From assembly GCF_000170795.1 (NCBI RefSeq), contig NZ_ABCM01000009.1, positions 1 through 64,000 on the forward strand: DNA of 64,000 nucleotides, read 5' to 3'. Of this stretch, positions 8,625 through 18,270 are shown one piece after another (within the stretch, counting starts at the first letter, position 1; each line of letters starts with the position of its first letter). This DNA comes from Pedobacter sp. BAL39. GTDB lineage: Bacteria > Bacteroidota > Bacteroidia > Sphingobacteriales > Sphingobacteriaceae. The notes beneath the pieces are model-generated. The model saw nothing but the letters and a program-made list of their open reading frames with translations. It was not told the origin of the DNA and did no database searches. The position numbers were made by a program, and so were the translations under genes.

Positions 8625-10085
8625 ATGATTATGGAAAAGCTAAAAGTAAGCAACACTGAATTAAGGGCATTGGGCGTCAATGACGATGAAATGCTGGAGC
8701 GCTTTAGCCGGGTAGCCAATGGCCTGCTGAAACACGAAGTAATGGGTAAGCAAGAAATCCTGTCCAATCTGGAAGCCCTGATTGACGATCCCATGCCTTA
8801 CGCGATGAAAAAGGGAGGCAAATTCAAAAATATTGCCGAAACCATCATTCAAATGCGAAGTGAGGGAAGATTTATTAAACAACCCCGCAGCATTTATGCC
8901 TTAAAACAGGAGATTGCTGATTTCCCGGTATACGGAATTGAAAATATTGAGGTCGGCGCTTTGTCTCAAATGAAAACTGCAGTGAAACTACCGATATCTG
9001 TGGCTGGGGCGCTGATGCCGGATGCCCACCAAGGTTACGGCTTGCCTATTGGGGGTGTGCTTGCCACTACCGCAAACACCATTATCCCCTTTGCTGTGGG
9101 CGTGGATATTGCCTGCCGGATGTGTCTGAGCATCTTTGAACTGCCTGCAACTACGGTGGATGATGATAAGAATAAGCTCAAAGGGATGCTGATGGACCAT
9201 ACCTATTTTGGGATGGGTTGTAGCACAAAAAGCTATTTTGACAGTTCTTTGTTCGACAGCAAGACCTGGAGTGAGACCAAGGTGATCCGGAGCCTTAAGG
9301 ACAAGGCATATGCACAATTAGGTACCTCCGGTACAGGGAACCACTTTGTAGAATGGGGAGAGCTGACTATTGCTGAGGGTGCATTGGAGGGCGTTCCTGC
9401 GGGTGCATATCTTGCATTGCTGTCTCATTCCGGATCACGTGGTTTCGGCGGGAACATTGCCGACCATTATTCAAGGATTGCCATGAACAAAACCCGGCTG
9501 CCGGCAGAGGCGAAACACCTGGCATGGCTGGATCTTGATAAAGAGGAAGGGCAGGAATACTGGATTGCCATGAACCTTGCCGGAGAATATGCTTCCTCGA
9601 ATCACCATGAAATCCATAACAAAATTGCAAGAGCCTTGGGGATACAACCGATGGTCCGCATTGAGAACCATCACAATTTTGCATGGAAGGAACAACTTGC
9701 CGACGGCACAGAAGTAATGGTACACCGTAAAGGGGCCACCCCTGCCGGAGCAGGTGTCCTGGGTATTATTCCAGGCAGCATGAGTACTCCGGGATTTGTA
9801 GTGCGTGGTAAAGGAAATGAGACATCCATCAACTCAGCTGCACATGGTGCCGGCCGACTGATGAGCAGAAGTGCCGCATTCCGGACGATTGATAAAGATC
9901 TGGTGGCCGCAAACCTGATAGAGAAACGGATCACGTTGATTGGCTCAGACCTGGACGAAGCCCCGATGGTGTATAAGGATATTCATACCGTCATGGCAGC
10001 TCAGGAGGATCTGGTTGAGGTCCTTGCAGCATTTCAGCCGAGAATTGTGAGGATGGCGGATCCAAAAGAGAAACCTGAAGATTAA
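8625..10085 (+). CDS. rtcB: RtcB family RNA-splicing ligase
   Basis: This 486-residue protein belongs to the RtcB GTP- and Mn-dependent RNA ligases, which join 2',3'-cyclic phosphate (or 3'-phosphate) ends to 5'-OH ends. Family motifs are present in order: DAHQGYGLPIGGV (canonical D-x-H-x-G-Y-G), GVDIACRM with the metal-binding Cys, GTGNHF, LLSHSGSRGFG, ENHHNFAW, HRKGATPA and AHGAGR, which holds the guanylylated His. Some residues differ from the E. coli form (GVDIACRM instead of GVDIGCGM), as in the longer Bacteroidetes branch. The start could be ATG 8625 or ATG 8631. No archease or RtcA neighbour is present. Confidence 0.88.
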   Translation: MIMEKLKVSNTELRALGVNDDEMLERFSRVANGLLKHEVMGKQEILSNLEALIDDPMPYAMKKGGKFKNIAETIIQMRSEGRFIKQPRSIYALKQEIADFPVYGIENIEVGALSQMKTAVKLPISVAGALMPDAHQGYGLPIGGVLATTANTIIPFAVGVDIACRMCLSIFELPATTVDDDKNKLKGMLMDHTYFGMGCSTKSYFDSSLFDSKTWSETKVIRSLKDKAYAQLGTSGTGNHFVEWGELTIAEGALEGVPAGAYLALLSHSGSRGFGGNIADHYSRIAMNKTRLPAEAKHLAWLDLDKEEGQEYWIAMNLAGEYASSNHHEIHNKIARALGIQPMVRIENHHNFAWKEQLADGTEVMVHRKGATPAGAGVLGIIPGSMSTPGFVVRGKGNETSINSAAHGAGRLMSRSAAFRTIDKDLVAANLIEKRITLIGSDLDEAPMVYKDIHTVMAAQEDLVEVLAAFQPRIVRMADPKEKPED

Positions 10086-10125
10086 GCGATGATAGCTTAG
10101 AAGTCCTGATGTTCCTGCAAAATAT

Positions 10126-10167
10126 AAGCGCCCTTCATCCTGATGACATTCAGAACCAAGGGCGCTT
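10126..10167. terminator. Bidirectional terminator between rtcB and an AraC gene
   Basis: AAGCGCCCTT (10126-10135) pairs perfectly with AAGGGCGCTT (10158-10167) across a 22-nt loop. It is followed by TTA on the plus strand. It lies between two convergent genes and can serve both. Confidence 0.6.
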
Positions 10168-10211
10168 TTAGGTGATGTGATGTACCGGCTTTCTATAGTT
10201 AATTCCAATCA

Positions 10212-11132
10212 TCAACTGAACATTGTACGAAATTTCAAAGGTGAAATGTTGGTCTTGTTTTTGAAAAGTTTGTTGAAGGACTGCGGATATTCAAATCCGA
10301 GCTGATAAGCAACCTCACTCACCGAAAGTGTCGTTGTGGAGAGTATTTCTTTGGCTTTTTCGATCAGTTTGTTATGAATGTGTTGCTGTGTGTTCATTCC
10401 TGTAAGTGAGCGCAGCATTGCGCTTAAATAATTTGGCGATACATTAAGCTGCTCGGAAACATATTGTACAGTCGGCAGCCCTTTCTCCTGCAACAATGAC
10501 CCTTCAAAATATTCAGAAAGCAGGTCTTCCATCTTTACCAGCAGGTCGTGATGCATGACCTTTCGAGTGATAAACTGCCGGTTATAAAAGCGGTTAGCAT
10601 AGTTTAACAGGACCTCGATATGAGAAATGATGACATCCTGACTAAAAGGATCAATTGTTGAGTGGTATTCTTCTTCAATGTGATGGAGTACACCTTCAAT
10701 CATACCCTCCTCTTTTTTTGAAAGATAGAGGGCTTCTGTTACACTGTAGGAGAAAAACTCGTAGTTTTTAATGCTTTTTGCAATTGGATAGCCCCTCAGA
10801 AAATCAGGATGGAAAAGGAGCATATAACCTTCCAGAGCTTTATCATCGGCTACGCTTCGGTAACACAGCTGGCCAGGGGCGATGAACGACAATACGCCTT
10901 CATCAAAATCCAGATAGTTCTGTCCGTATTTTATTTTTCCTTTAAAGTCTTTTTTGATACAGATCATAAAGAAGTTCAGCAGAAAACCTCCGGCAAATAC
11001 CTGATCATCATAATCTATCTTATTAAAATCTACAATGCTCACCATGGGATGCTGAGGTTCAGGAATGTGCAGTATCCGGTGCAGTTCAGAAATGGATTGT
11101 ACGGTAAGCGGCAGATGGTTTGTCTTTTTCAT
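10212..11132 (-). CDS. AraC family transcriptional regulator
   Basis: This is a 306-residue regulator with an N-terminal cupin-like ligand domain (about residues 1-170, including GGFLLNFFMICIKKDFKG) and a C-terminal AraC DNA-binding domain (about 200-305). The first HTH is TVQYVSEQLNVSPNYLSAML. The second is VSEVAYQLGFEYPQSFNKLF and ends with the family K-(x)-P-x-(K/Q)-F-R signature. The start is ATG 11132; an in-frame TTG upstream would add 12 residues. The target is unknown, and no gene on either side is an obvious partner. Confidence 0.88.
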   Translation of the reverse strand: MKKTNHLPLTVQSISELHRILHIPEPQHPMVSIVDFNKIDYDDQVFAGGFLLNFFMICIKKDFKGKIKYGQNYLDFDEGVLSFIAPGQLCYRSVADDKALEGYMLLFHPDFLRGYPIAKSIKNYEFFSYSVTEALYLSKKEEGMIEGVLHHIEEEYHSTIDPFSQDVIISHIEVLLNYANRFYNRQFITRKVMHHDLLVKMEDLLSEYFEGSLLQEKGLPTVQYVSEQLNVSPNYLSAMLRSLTGMNTQQHIHNKLIEKAKEILSTTTLSVSEVAYQLGFEYPQSFNKLFKNKTNISPLKFRTMFS

Positions 11133-11228
11133 GGTGATGCAGGAAATAAATTGAGGAATATTCAACAATGAAAATTATCCATATCAACCGGTATTGTATC
11201 CAAAACAGTAAGTGAAAATGCCCGGGGA

Positions 11229-11741
11229 TCAGAGGTCGCCCAGCTCAATCGTCTGGTTTCGGTCGGCCCCTGCGGGGCGCCAGTAAAGTGTGCCCTGAAG
11301 TTTGGCAGGTATAAAATAACCGATCCGGAGCTGTGTAGTTTTGCCGGATTTCAGCAGTTCCGGAGTTGGAGGCTGCTTACCCGCAGTCACCAGCTGTGCC
11401 TGATCAAATACCATGTCTTTTTTGCCATCATTGACCAGCAATTCACCATAAGTGATACTCCTGTTTTCCGCACCCGTGTTTTTGAATGTTGCAGTAATGA
11501 CAATCAGCATTTTCCCGGCACTATCTACCCTGGCCATATCCGTTGCCGTAACCTCAAAAAATGAAGTTGCGAGCGTAGTACCAATCGGAGTCCGGATTGC
11601 AATCTGCTTCTGAAGATAGGCCTCTGCTGTGGGGTTGGTCTGATCATCGCCACTGAAAACAACAATGACCGCCAGTATGCAACCTATAATTGCGACAGCA
11701 TAAAGAAGTCCTTTAACGACAGATGATGTTGATTTTTTCAT
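11229..11741 (-). CDS. Membrane-anchored DUF4352-like protein
   Basis: This 170-residue protein has one N-terminal transmembrane helix (about residues 9-28) after a short Lys/Ser tail, so it is probably held in the inner membrane with an extracytoplasmic domain. Residues 45-165 look like the immunoglobulin-like beta-sandwich of DUF4352/TRF2-type proteins, where strands such as MLIVITATFKNTGAENRSI lie near the middle. The function is not known. A good -33/-7 promoter lies upstream (11770-11800). Confidence 0.6.
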   Translation of the reverse strand: MKKSTSSVVKGLLYAVAIIGCILAVIVVFSGDDQTNPTAEAYLQKQIAIRTPIGTTLATSFFEVTATDMARVDSAGKMLIVITATFKNTGAENRSITYGELLVNDGKKDMVFDQAQLVTAGKQPPTPELLKSGKTTQLRIGYFIPAKLQGTLYWRPAGADRNQTIELGDL

Positions 11742-12062
11742 GAGTGACGAAAATAAAGATGCAGGTACACAAAGATAAATATAAACAGCTGACTGACAAC
11801 AACCATAATATGGTAAAAATAGTTATGCGCTCATTGACATTGGCTATTCGGGCAATCTGAATGATCCATCACGCGCGTTAAGCGTTTCAGGCCCGGGCGA
11901 GTGTGGACACACAGGAAAATAGGCTACAAATTTATACCACATCATTTTCCGCAAGAATATCTTGCAGGTCCGGACAGAATAAATTACCATTTGATAAACT
12001 TTCGGTCAACCGGATTGTTTAAATTTACTGAGCATCAACCTATAACATTAACAGCTTTTGTG
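11742..12062. other. Divergent intergenic region
   Basis: This 321-base gap lies between the DUF4352-like gene (minus) and the NTF2-like gene (plus). It contains the minus-strand promoter at 11770-11800. Plus-strand codons in frame with the NTF2-like ORF exist from 11901, but they read as non-conserved sequence and were not used for the start. No RNA gene is apparent. Confidence 0.4.
11770..11800 (-). promoter_or_regulatory. Bacteroidetes-type promoter of the DUF4352-like gene
   Basis: On the minus strand GTTG (11800-11797) is followed after 19 bases by TATCTTTG (11777-11770), an exact TAnnTTTG box. It lies 28 bases before the start codon. Confidence 0.6.
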
Positions 12063-12440
12063 ATGACCAAAATTAACGTACTTACTGATTGCGGCAACTC
12101 ACCTAAAAATACCTTTATCAGGGATTTCAACATCGCCTTTGCTGCAGGGGATCTTGCCAAACTCAGCGCAATGGTAAGCGACGACGTCACCTGGGAAATT
12201 ATCGGAGAACATATTTATTCCGGGAAGCATACATTTATCGCCGCCGTTGAAAAGATGAAATGTCAGGAGTTACTTGAGTTTACTCTTGATACCGCCGTTA
12301 GCCATGGGACAACGGCCTCAGCAAGCGGCAGTATGGTGATAAAAAACGGCATCCAGTTTCTTTTTTCTGACGTATATGAATTTTCCTCAGTAAAGGGAGA
12401 TCAGATAAAAGTGATCAAATCATACGTAATCAGTGCTTAA
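12063..12440 (+). CDS. Nuclear transport factor 2 / SnoaL-like protein
   Basis: This 125-residue protein resembles the NTF2-like fold. An N-terminal helix is followed by AFAAGDLAKLSAMVSDDVTWEI-type spacing and a Trp-containing strand at the domain entrance. A second helical segment and repeated beta strands end in IKVIKSYVISA. Members include SnoaL-like enzymes and small-ligand binding proteins; no catalytic residues are certain here. The start is chosen at ATG 12063, where the NTF2-like sequence begins. It lies 70 bases upstream of an ABC exporter gene on the same strand, though no functional link is obvious. Confidence 0.65.
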   Translation: MTKINVLTDCGNSPKNTFIRDFNIAFAAGDLAKLSAMVSDDVTWEIIGEHIYSGKHTFIAAVEKMKCQELLEFTLDTAVSHGTTASASGSMVIKNGIQFLFSDVYEFSSVKGDQIKVIKSYVISA

Positions 12441-12510
12441 AATAGATCAAATACCTTTCAAAACCATTCTACGTCTCTTGCGTTTATAAATCAGGCACAT
12501 TTACACCTCC

Positions 12511-14253
12511 ATGAAGATCCTTTTAAAATACCTTGCACCGCACAGATGGCTTATTGTGACGTCACTTCTTCTTGCAGCATCGGCACAACTGCTGAGTTTA
12601 CTGGATCCGGTTATTTTCGGAAAGATCATTGATGACTATTCAACAAATAAACACCAGCTCAGCGAACGGGAACTTATATCGCAGGTCTCCTATTGGTTAC
12701 TGATTGCACTCAGTATCGCACTTGTTGCACGGTTATGTAAGTCGGTACAAGAGTTCATCACCAGAAAGGCCGTGGCAAGATTTGGGATGAACATATTTAA
12801 TGATGGACTGAAACAAACATTACGCCTTTCTTTCCAGGAGTTCGAAGAGAGCCGCAGTGGCACAACACTTTCTGTATTGCAAAAGGTGAAAACAGATGCT
12901 GAGCGTTTTATCAATGCCTTTATCAATATTCTTTTTTCCTCTCTTGTTGGTGTCGGTTTTTTATTATGGTATAGCCTCAATAAAAATTGGCTGCTCGTAC
13001 CTGTATTTTTTGTGGGTGTTCTTGTTTTAGGCTCTCTTACTGGTCTTGTCTCGAAAAGGATCAAGGCAATTCAGCGCTCCATCAACCGTCAGGCGGACCA
13101 GCAGGCGGGTGTCATCACTGAAAGTCTGCGCAATATAGAGCTGGTCAAAAGCCTTGGACTCACCTTTGCCGAAATCAGGAGGCTGAACAAGCAGACGCTC
13201 AAAATATTTGACCTGGAGATGGTGAAGGCCAGGAAAGTCAGCATGCTCTCTTTTTTACAAGGAAACATGCTCAACCTGCTTAAACAATCTGTATTGTTCA
13301 TATTACTGTGGCTCATTTTCCGAAAGGTATTGAGTACTGGAGAACTTATCGCCATGCAGTTTATCTCTACCGCGATCTTTACACCCCTTCAGGATCTTGG
13401 CAACATGATCATTCTTTACCGGGAGGCCGATGCCTCACTGAAAACTTTCGACAGGCTGATGCAAAAACCCATAGAAACACGTCCCGAGAACTCTATAGAG
13501 CTGGACGATCTTGAGAAACTGGAATTCCAACAGGTAATCTTCAGACATAAAACAGCGGGATACAATGCCATCGACGGCATTTCCTTTCAAGTTCAGCGTG
13601 GCCAGACGGTGGCTTTTGTGGGGCCTTCAGGCTCAGGTAAATCGACCCTTGTCAAGCTACTCGTCGGCCTGTACCTTCCTGGTGGTGGTGACATTTTCTT
13701 CAACGGCACAAGCTCGACCCGTATCCGCTACAATCCCTTGCGCCGGCAAATAGGTTTTGTAACCCAGGATACCCAGTTGTATGCAGGAACGATCAGAGAC
13801 AACATGTTATTTGTAAAACCCACAGCCACTGAGGCCGACATCATCGAAGCCCTTAGAAAAGCCTCAGCTACAGGACTTATATCAAAAGCTGAAAAAGGAA
13901 TTGATACTGTGCTTGGTGAAAACGGAATGAAACTCTCCGGAGGAGAAAAACAGCGGATATCCATTGCCCGTGCACTACTTCGAGACCCCAGGTTGCTGAT
14001 CTTTGATGAGGCCACCTCTGCCCTCGACTCCCTAACGGAAGAAGAAATCTCAGGGACCATACGTGAAATCTCTGCCCGAAGAGATCAGATGACGATATTA
14101 ATTGCCCACAGGCTATCCACTGTCATGCATGCTGACAACATCTATGTGCTGGAGAAAGGAAAAATTTCAGAAATGGGCAGTCATGAAGAACTTCTGAAAA
14201 AGAAAGGATTATACTATTCTATGTGGCGCCAGCAAATCGGGGAGCGCAGATAA
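12511..14253 (+). CDS. ABC transporter, fused permease and ATP-binding protein
   Basis: This 580-residue half-transporter of the MsbA/LmrA type would act as a homodimer or heterodimer in the inner membrane. It has six TM helices in about residues 1-310 and a nucleotide-binding domain from about 340. Walker A GPSGSGKST is near residue 370, the signature LSGGEKQR near 475, and Walker B LLIFDEATSALD near 495, followed by the H-loop IAHRLST. The exported substrate is not evident. It is followed after 34 bases by an antiporter gene on the same strand, possibly in one transcript. Confidence 0.92.
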   Translation: MKILLKYLAPHRWLIVTSLLLAASAQLLSLLDPVIFGKIIDDYSTNKHQLSERELISQVSYWLLIALSIALVARLCKSVQEFITRKAVARFGMNIFNDGLKQTLRLSFQEFEESRSGTTLSVLQKVKTDAERFINAFINILFSSLVGVGFLLWYSLNKNWLLVPVFFVGVLVLGSLTGLVSKRIKAIQRSINRQADQQAGVITESLRNIELVKSLGLTFAEIRRLNKQTLKIFDLEMVKARKVSMLSFLQGNMLNLLKQSVLFILLWLIFRKVLSTGELIAMQFISTAIFTPLQDLGNMIILYREADASLKTFDRLMQKPIETRPENSIELDDLEKLEFQQVIFRHKTAGYNAIDGISFQVQRGQTVAFVGPSGSGKSTLVKLLVGLYLPGGGDIFFNGTSSTRIRYNPLRRQIGFVTQDTQLYAGTIRDNMLFVKPTATEADIIEALRKASATGLISKAEKGIDTVLGENGMKLSGGEKQRISIARALLRDPRLLIFDEATSALDSLTEEEISGTIREISARRDQMTILIAHRLSTVMHADNIYVLEKGKISEMGSHEELLKKKGLYYSMWRQQIGERR

Positions 14254-14287
14254 ATTCATAACTTAGTATTCTAAATTCCCGAATTTC

Positions 14288-15862
14288 ATGCTCGAATACT
14301 TCCCATTCTATCTGGGGCTGATCGTTACCATTCTATTGCTGATCATGCTCGCGAACAAAATAAAGGTAGCCTATCCTGTACTGCTCGTACTTGCCGGGCT
14401 GGCCATCAGCTTCATACCCGGAATCCCTACGGTACACATCGATCCGGAACTCCTCTTCATCATCTTCCTGCCGCCCTTGCTTTATGAAGCCTCCTGGGCC
14501 ATCTCCTGGAAAGAATTGTGGAAATGGCGGCGCATCATCGGCAGCTTTGCTTTTGTTGTTGTTTTCCTCAGTGCGCTATCTGTCGCCTTTGTAGCCAACC
14601 ATTTTATTCCCGGCTTTTCACTGGCATTGGGATTTCTGCTTGGAGGCATCGTTTCTCCTCCCGATGCGGTGAGTGCAGGTGCCATATTAAGATTTGTAAA
14701 AGTACCAAAACGCATGTCGTCCATTCTGGAAGGAGAAAGTCTGCTGAATGATGCTTCTTCTCTAATTATCTTCAGGTTTGCAGCAATTGCCGTGGCTACA
14801 GGACAGTTTATATGGACTGATGCAGCATTGAGCTTTTCCTGGATGCTTATTGGGGGCGTTGGCATTGGCCTTGCCATCGGGATGATTTTCATGAAGCTGC
14901 ATAAATACCTGCCCACAGACACAAATATTGATACCGCCCTGAGCATCATTACCCCCTACCTGATGTACATTGCTGCAGAAGAAGCCCACACTTCAGGTGT
15001 ATTGGCTGTGGTAAGCGGTGGATTGTTGCTTTCCAACAAAAGGCATCACTTCCTCAGCAGCGGCTCAAGGCTCCGTGGTGTGAACGTTTGGGAAAGCTTG
15101 GTATTCATTCTGAATGGACTAGTGTTTACACTGATTGGCCTGGACTTACCCGAAATCACCTCTAGCCTGGGGCCGGTAAGCATTACATCCGCAATCGGAT
15201 ATGGCCTGCTGATCTCGGCAGTGCTGATTGTCGGCAGGATACTGGCGGCATACGGAGCAGTTGTTGTGACGCTGATTGCACGAAATTTCATCAGCGTTGC
15301 CGACACAAGGAACCCGGGCATTAAGGTTCCTTTTATACTCGGCTGGACAGGCATGCGCGGCGTTGTATCTCTTGCTGCTGCCTTGTCCATCCCTGTTCAG
15401 TTGACTGACGGCACCGCGTTTCCGCAACGCAACCTGATCCTCTTCATCACCTTCATTGTCATCCTTGTCACCTTGCTGCTGCAGGGCCTGACTTTACCTT
15501 ACCTCATCAAAAAAATCGGACTGCCTGATGTCGACAATATCCTCCCGGAAGAAGAAGCGGATGGACTGATCAGAAAACAGATGGCGGAACATGGATTACT
15601 GCACCTGCGTACAAATTATGCGGCTCAACTCAGTGCCCAGCCTTTTCTGCAGCAAGTTGCCAGTAAATGGGAAAATACGGGGCAACTGGTAGATGAAACC
15701 GATATGGCACGGGAATCCAAAGCTGTATACCTCGACCTGCTCGACCACCAGCGACAATGGCTCCTCAACAAGAATAAACAAGAAGAAAGCCTGGATGAGG
15801 ACATCATCAGGAAACACCTCAAGTACCTGGATCTGGAAGAAGAAAAACTGCGTTTTACCTGA
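14288..15862 (+). CDS. Na+/H+ antiporter, CPA1 family
   Basis: This 524-residue protein has about 12 transmembrane helices in residues 1-420 and a cytosolic C-terminal tail of about 100 residues rich in Glu and Leu. Motifs GGIVSPPDAVSAGAILR and ESLLNDASSLIIF match the conserved Pro-Asp and Asn-Asp regions of CPA1/NhaP-type exchangers, where Asp binds the cation. It would exchange Na+ (or K+) for H+ and help pH or salt homeostasis. It probably shares a transcript with the ABC exporter upstream. Confidence 0.88.
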   Translation: MLEYFPFYLGLIVTILLLIMLANKIKVAYPVLLVLAGLAISFIPGIPTVHIDPELLFIIFLPPLLYEASWAISWKELWKWRRIIGSFAFVVVFLSALSVAFVANHFIPGFSLALGFLLGGIVSPPDAVSAGAILRFVKVPKRMSSILEGESLLNDASSLIIFRFAAIAVATGQFIWTDAALSFSWMLIGGVGIGLAIGMIFMKLHKYLPTDTNIDTALSIITPYLMYIAAEEAHTSGVLAVVSGGLLLSNKRHHFLSSGSRLRGVNVWESLVFILNGLVFTLIGLDLPEITSSLGPVSITSAIGYGLLISAVLIVGRILAAYGAVVVTLIARNFISVADTRNPGIKVPFILGWTGMRGVVSLAAALSIPVQLTDGTAFPQRNLILFITFIVILVTLLLQGLTLPYLIKKIGLPDVDNILPEEEADGLIRKQMAEHGLLHLRTNYAAQLSAQPFLQQVASKWENTGQLVDETDMARESKAVYLDLLDHQRQWLLNKNKQEESLDEDIIRKHLKYLDLEEEKLRFT

Positions 15863-15898
15863 ACATCACTACACGGTTGCCTGAAACTGATAACGCCA

Positions 15899-17032
15899 CT
15901 ATTGGTCGGAATCCTGCCCCAGCAACCGCTGAAAAAAGGGCTTAAGCTCATCGGCAAGCACAAGGTGATCTGCAACACTCGGGTGCCCGGTACAGCCATG
16001 GGCATCCATAGGCTCAAAAAAGAATGTCCGCACCGCGGGATCATCGGGGTAAAGCGCATCTACTTGTGCCTTTACTGCCCGGAGGCATTCCTGTAACAAC
16101 TCCCTGGAGTCGCCTTTGATCATCGGACTGCTCAACAATACCAGTTGTGCTTTCGGATATTTTTTTTTGATAAGTTTGACAAAATCCACATATGCTGAGG
16201 TAAAGATCTTCTTGTTAAAGGGATCACGTGGCGTTTTTCCATCACCGTTACTGAGATCATTTGTTCCCAGGGCAATGCTGACAATCCGGGGGCTATAGGT
16301 ATTGAAGTTCCATTTTGTTGTATTGCGCTCCTGAAAGTCAATATTTTCATATACTTGAGGCATTGAGGGGGATGGCTTGTTCCAGGTGCGGTAGATACCA
16401 ATGCCACTTACACTGCTCAGGAAGTAGTTAACTCCCAGCGCCCTGGCCAGACGTGGGCCATAAGCCATATATGCATTGTGCTGGTCGTGGTAATCACCAG
16501 TACCACAAGGAACATCCGTAGTATCTGATGCAGCGCCACAGGTAATGCTGTTGCCAATAAATTCAATAACAGGCAACGTTCCGGCTTCAAGCGCCCTAAC
16601 TCCCTGAGCTGCGACCTTCGAGACCACTACTGCACCGGTATGCGCTTCGGTTGCTTTATAAATCCAAATCTGATGTTCACCTGGCCCGGCAGCATCGATC
16701 AGCACCGGACCAGGATCATTACCATTGATTCGGATTCTCTTTTGATAAACCCCGTCCAGCTCATATTGAATGTAGTTGTGGCCTTTCACATCATTTAAAG
16801 AGAGATACAGTGCACACTGGCTTCCTTTGAACTTCAAACCAAAGTGCATGGCAGAACTGATCATCTCCAATCTGCCCTTCTCATCATAAGCGTATCTGCC
16901 AAAAGGCTTTAATTTAGTTGCATATAAAGTATCCGTTTTAAGGAACCGTTGCGGATTGCCGCTACGTATTGCAAATCCTGAAGACTGTGAACCGAATAGA
17001 ATGGTAAAAACTAGAAGAATACTGACTTTCAT
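15899..17032 (-). CDS. SGNH/GDSL hydrolase, CE2-like esterase
   Basis: This is a 377-residue secreted enzyme. A signal peptide (residues 1-21) precedes an N-terminal jelly-roll region (about 25-145) like that of carbohydrate esterase family 2. An SGNH hydrolase domain follows. FIGNSITCG holds the catalytic Ser, ALGTNDLSNGDG the Asn block, and DAHGCTGHPSVADH the Asp-x-x-His pair. Such enzymes remove acetyl groups from polysaccharides such as xylan or glucomannan. The start is ATG 17032; an upstream in-frame start would add 13 non-signal residues. No other polysaccharide utilisation genes lie beside it. Confidence 0.82.
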   Translation of the reverse strand: MKVSILLVFTILFGSQSSGFAIRSGNPQRFLKTDTLYATKLKPFGRYAYDEKGRLEMISSAMHFGLKFKGSQCALYLSLNDVKGHNYIQYELDGVYQKRIRINGNDPGPVLIDAAGPGEHQIWIYKATEAHTGAVVVSKVAAQGVRALEAGTLPVIEFIGNSITCGAASDTTDVPCGTGDYHDQHNAYMAYGPRLARALGVNYFLSSVSGIGIYRTWNKPSPSMPQVYENIDFQERNTTKWNFNTYSPRIVSIALGTNDLSNGDGKTPRDPFNKKIFTSAYVDFVKLIKKKYPKAQLVLLSSPMIKGDSRELLQECLRAVKAQVDALYPDDPAVRTFFFEPMDAHGCTGHPSVADHLVLADELKPFFQRLLGQDSDQ

Positions 17033-17145
17033 GATGATGGAACAATGGTTATTTTTGTTCCAAGATAGCAAACAAAGATATGCCTGTTTGCGATCGTCGG
17101 AAAACTATCATAAAAAGATTAAAAAGTATATGCTTTGAGGCAGCA

Positions 17146-18033
17146 TTACTTTCGTTTCGGCTTATCCGTATACGATTTGCCTGCGGCGGTATTCAAAAAA
17201 TCTTCCGCCTCTGCATGATCAGTGGACAAACTGACTTCCAGCCATTCTTCCATTTCAGCATCTCTGGAGGCGTTTGCACTTTTCAATATGCCAATGGCTT
17301 CACTTCCCAGTACAAGATGTGTCGGTGGCGCAGGATGGGCCGCCAGTATAACCATTACTTCGGCCGCCTTTTCAGGATCACCAACAGGTATAAATTTCCC
17401 GCTCTTAAATAGATCTGTTCGCTGATTCACCATGTCATAACCCTCGATCTCCTTTGCGTAAGTCATGGATGCACCAGCCCAGTCTGTACGGAAGCCTCCA
17501 GGCTCTACACTGGTTACAAAGATTCCCAGTGGAGCTACTTCCTTCGCCAGGGCCTCTGTAAATCCTCCAAGTCCAAACTTGGCCGCCTGATACATTGTCA
17601 GTCCCGCATTTCCTACCCTTCCACCCACAGAACTGATCTGCAAAATCCTGCCTGCAGCCTGTTTACGCATGTAAGGTAAGACAGCCCTAGTCAGCGCTAT
17701 GGGGGCATAAAGATTAGTTTCCAGCTGACTGCGCACCTGATCATGTGTGTATGCCTCGGCAGCCCCGATGATACCAAATCCTGCGTTGTTGACCAGCACG
17801 TCAATTCTTCCAAAATGTTCTATGGCAACAGAAACCGATTGGTAAACCTGCTCATGATCCGTAACGTCCAATCCGATTGGCAGAATCTGCTCAGGAAACT
17901 GTGTAACAAGATCATCTAATTGTCTGACGTCCCTCGCTGTTGCGGCAACACTATCGCCATTTTTTAGTACTGCAGTGGTAAGGCTGCGTCCTAAGCCCCG
18001 TCCACTACCTGTAATGAACCATATCTTTTTCAT
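17146..18033 (-). CDS. SDR family oxidoreductase
   Basis: This 295-residue short-chain dehydrogenase begins MKKIWFITGSGRGLGRSLT, with TGxxxGLG for NAD(P) binding. NNAGFG lies near residue 86, the catalytic Ser in ISSVGGRVGNAG, and the YxxxK pair in YQAAKFG. The sequence after it (PGGFRTDWAGASM) is typical of the larger SDRs close to 3-oxoacyl-ACP reductase-like or retinol-type enzymes. The start is ATG 18033. The substrate is unknown and no partner gene is adjacent. Confidence 0.88.
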   Translation of the reverse strand: MKKIWFITGSGRGLGRSLTTAVLKNGDSVAATARDVRQLDDLVTQFPEQILPIGLDVTDHEQVYQSVSVAIEHFGRIDVLVNNAGFGIIGAAEAYTHDQVRSQLETNLYAPIALTRAVLPYMRKQAAGRILQISSVGGRVGNAGLTMYQAAKFGLGGFTEALAKEVAPLGIFVTSVEPGGFRTDWAGASMTYAKEIEGYDMVNQRTDLFKSGKFIPVGDPEKAAEVMVILAAHPAPPTHLVLGSEAIGILKSANASRDAEMEEWLEVSLSTDHAEAEDFLNTAAGKSYTDKPKRK

Positions 18034-18270
18034 CGTCGTATTTTTAAGTTGAAACAAAGATATGCTCAGTACAGCGCGGAATGCTTTGTTGAGAAGTTCA
18101 AAGTAATTTGTCAGGAAGCTCAGGCCGGCTTGCTACTTAGAATTTGAAAAAACTAGCATCTGAATTTACGACTAATGGTGGTCATCTCTGTAATATTCTG
18201 ATTAGAAAACTATATGATGATTTTATTATTGTATTTATTTGTAAATTAAGCACTTAAACACATATCAAAT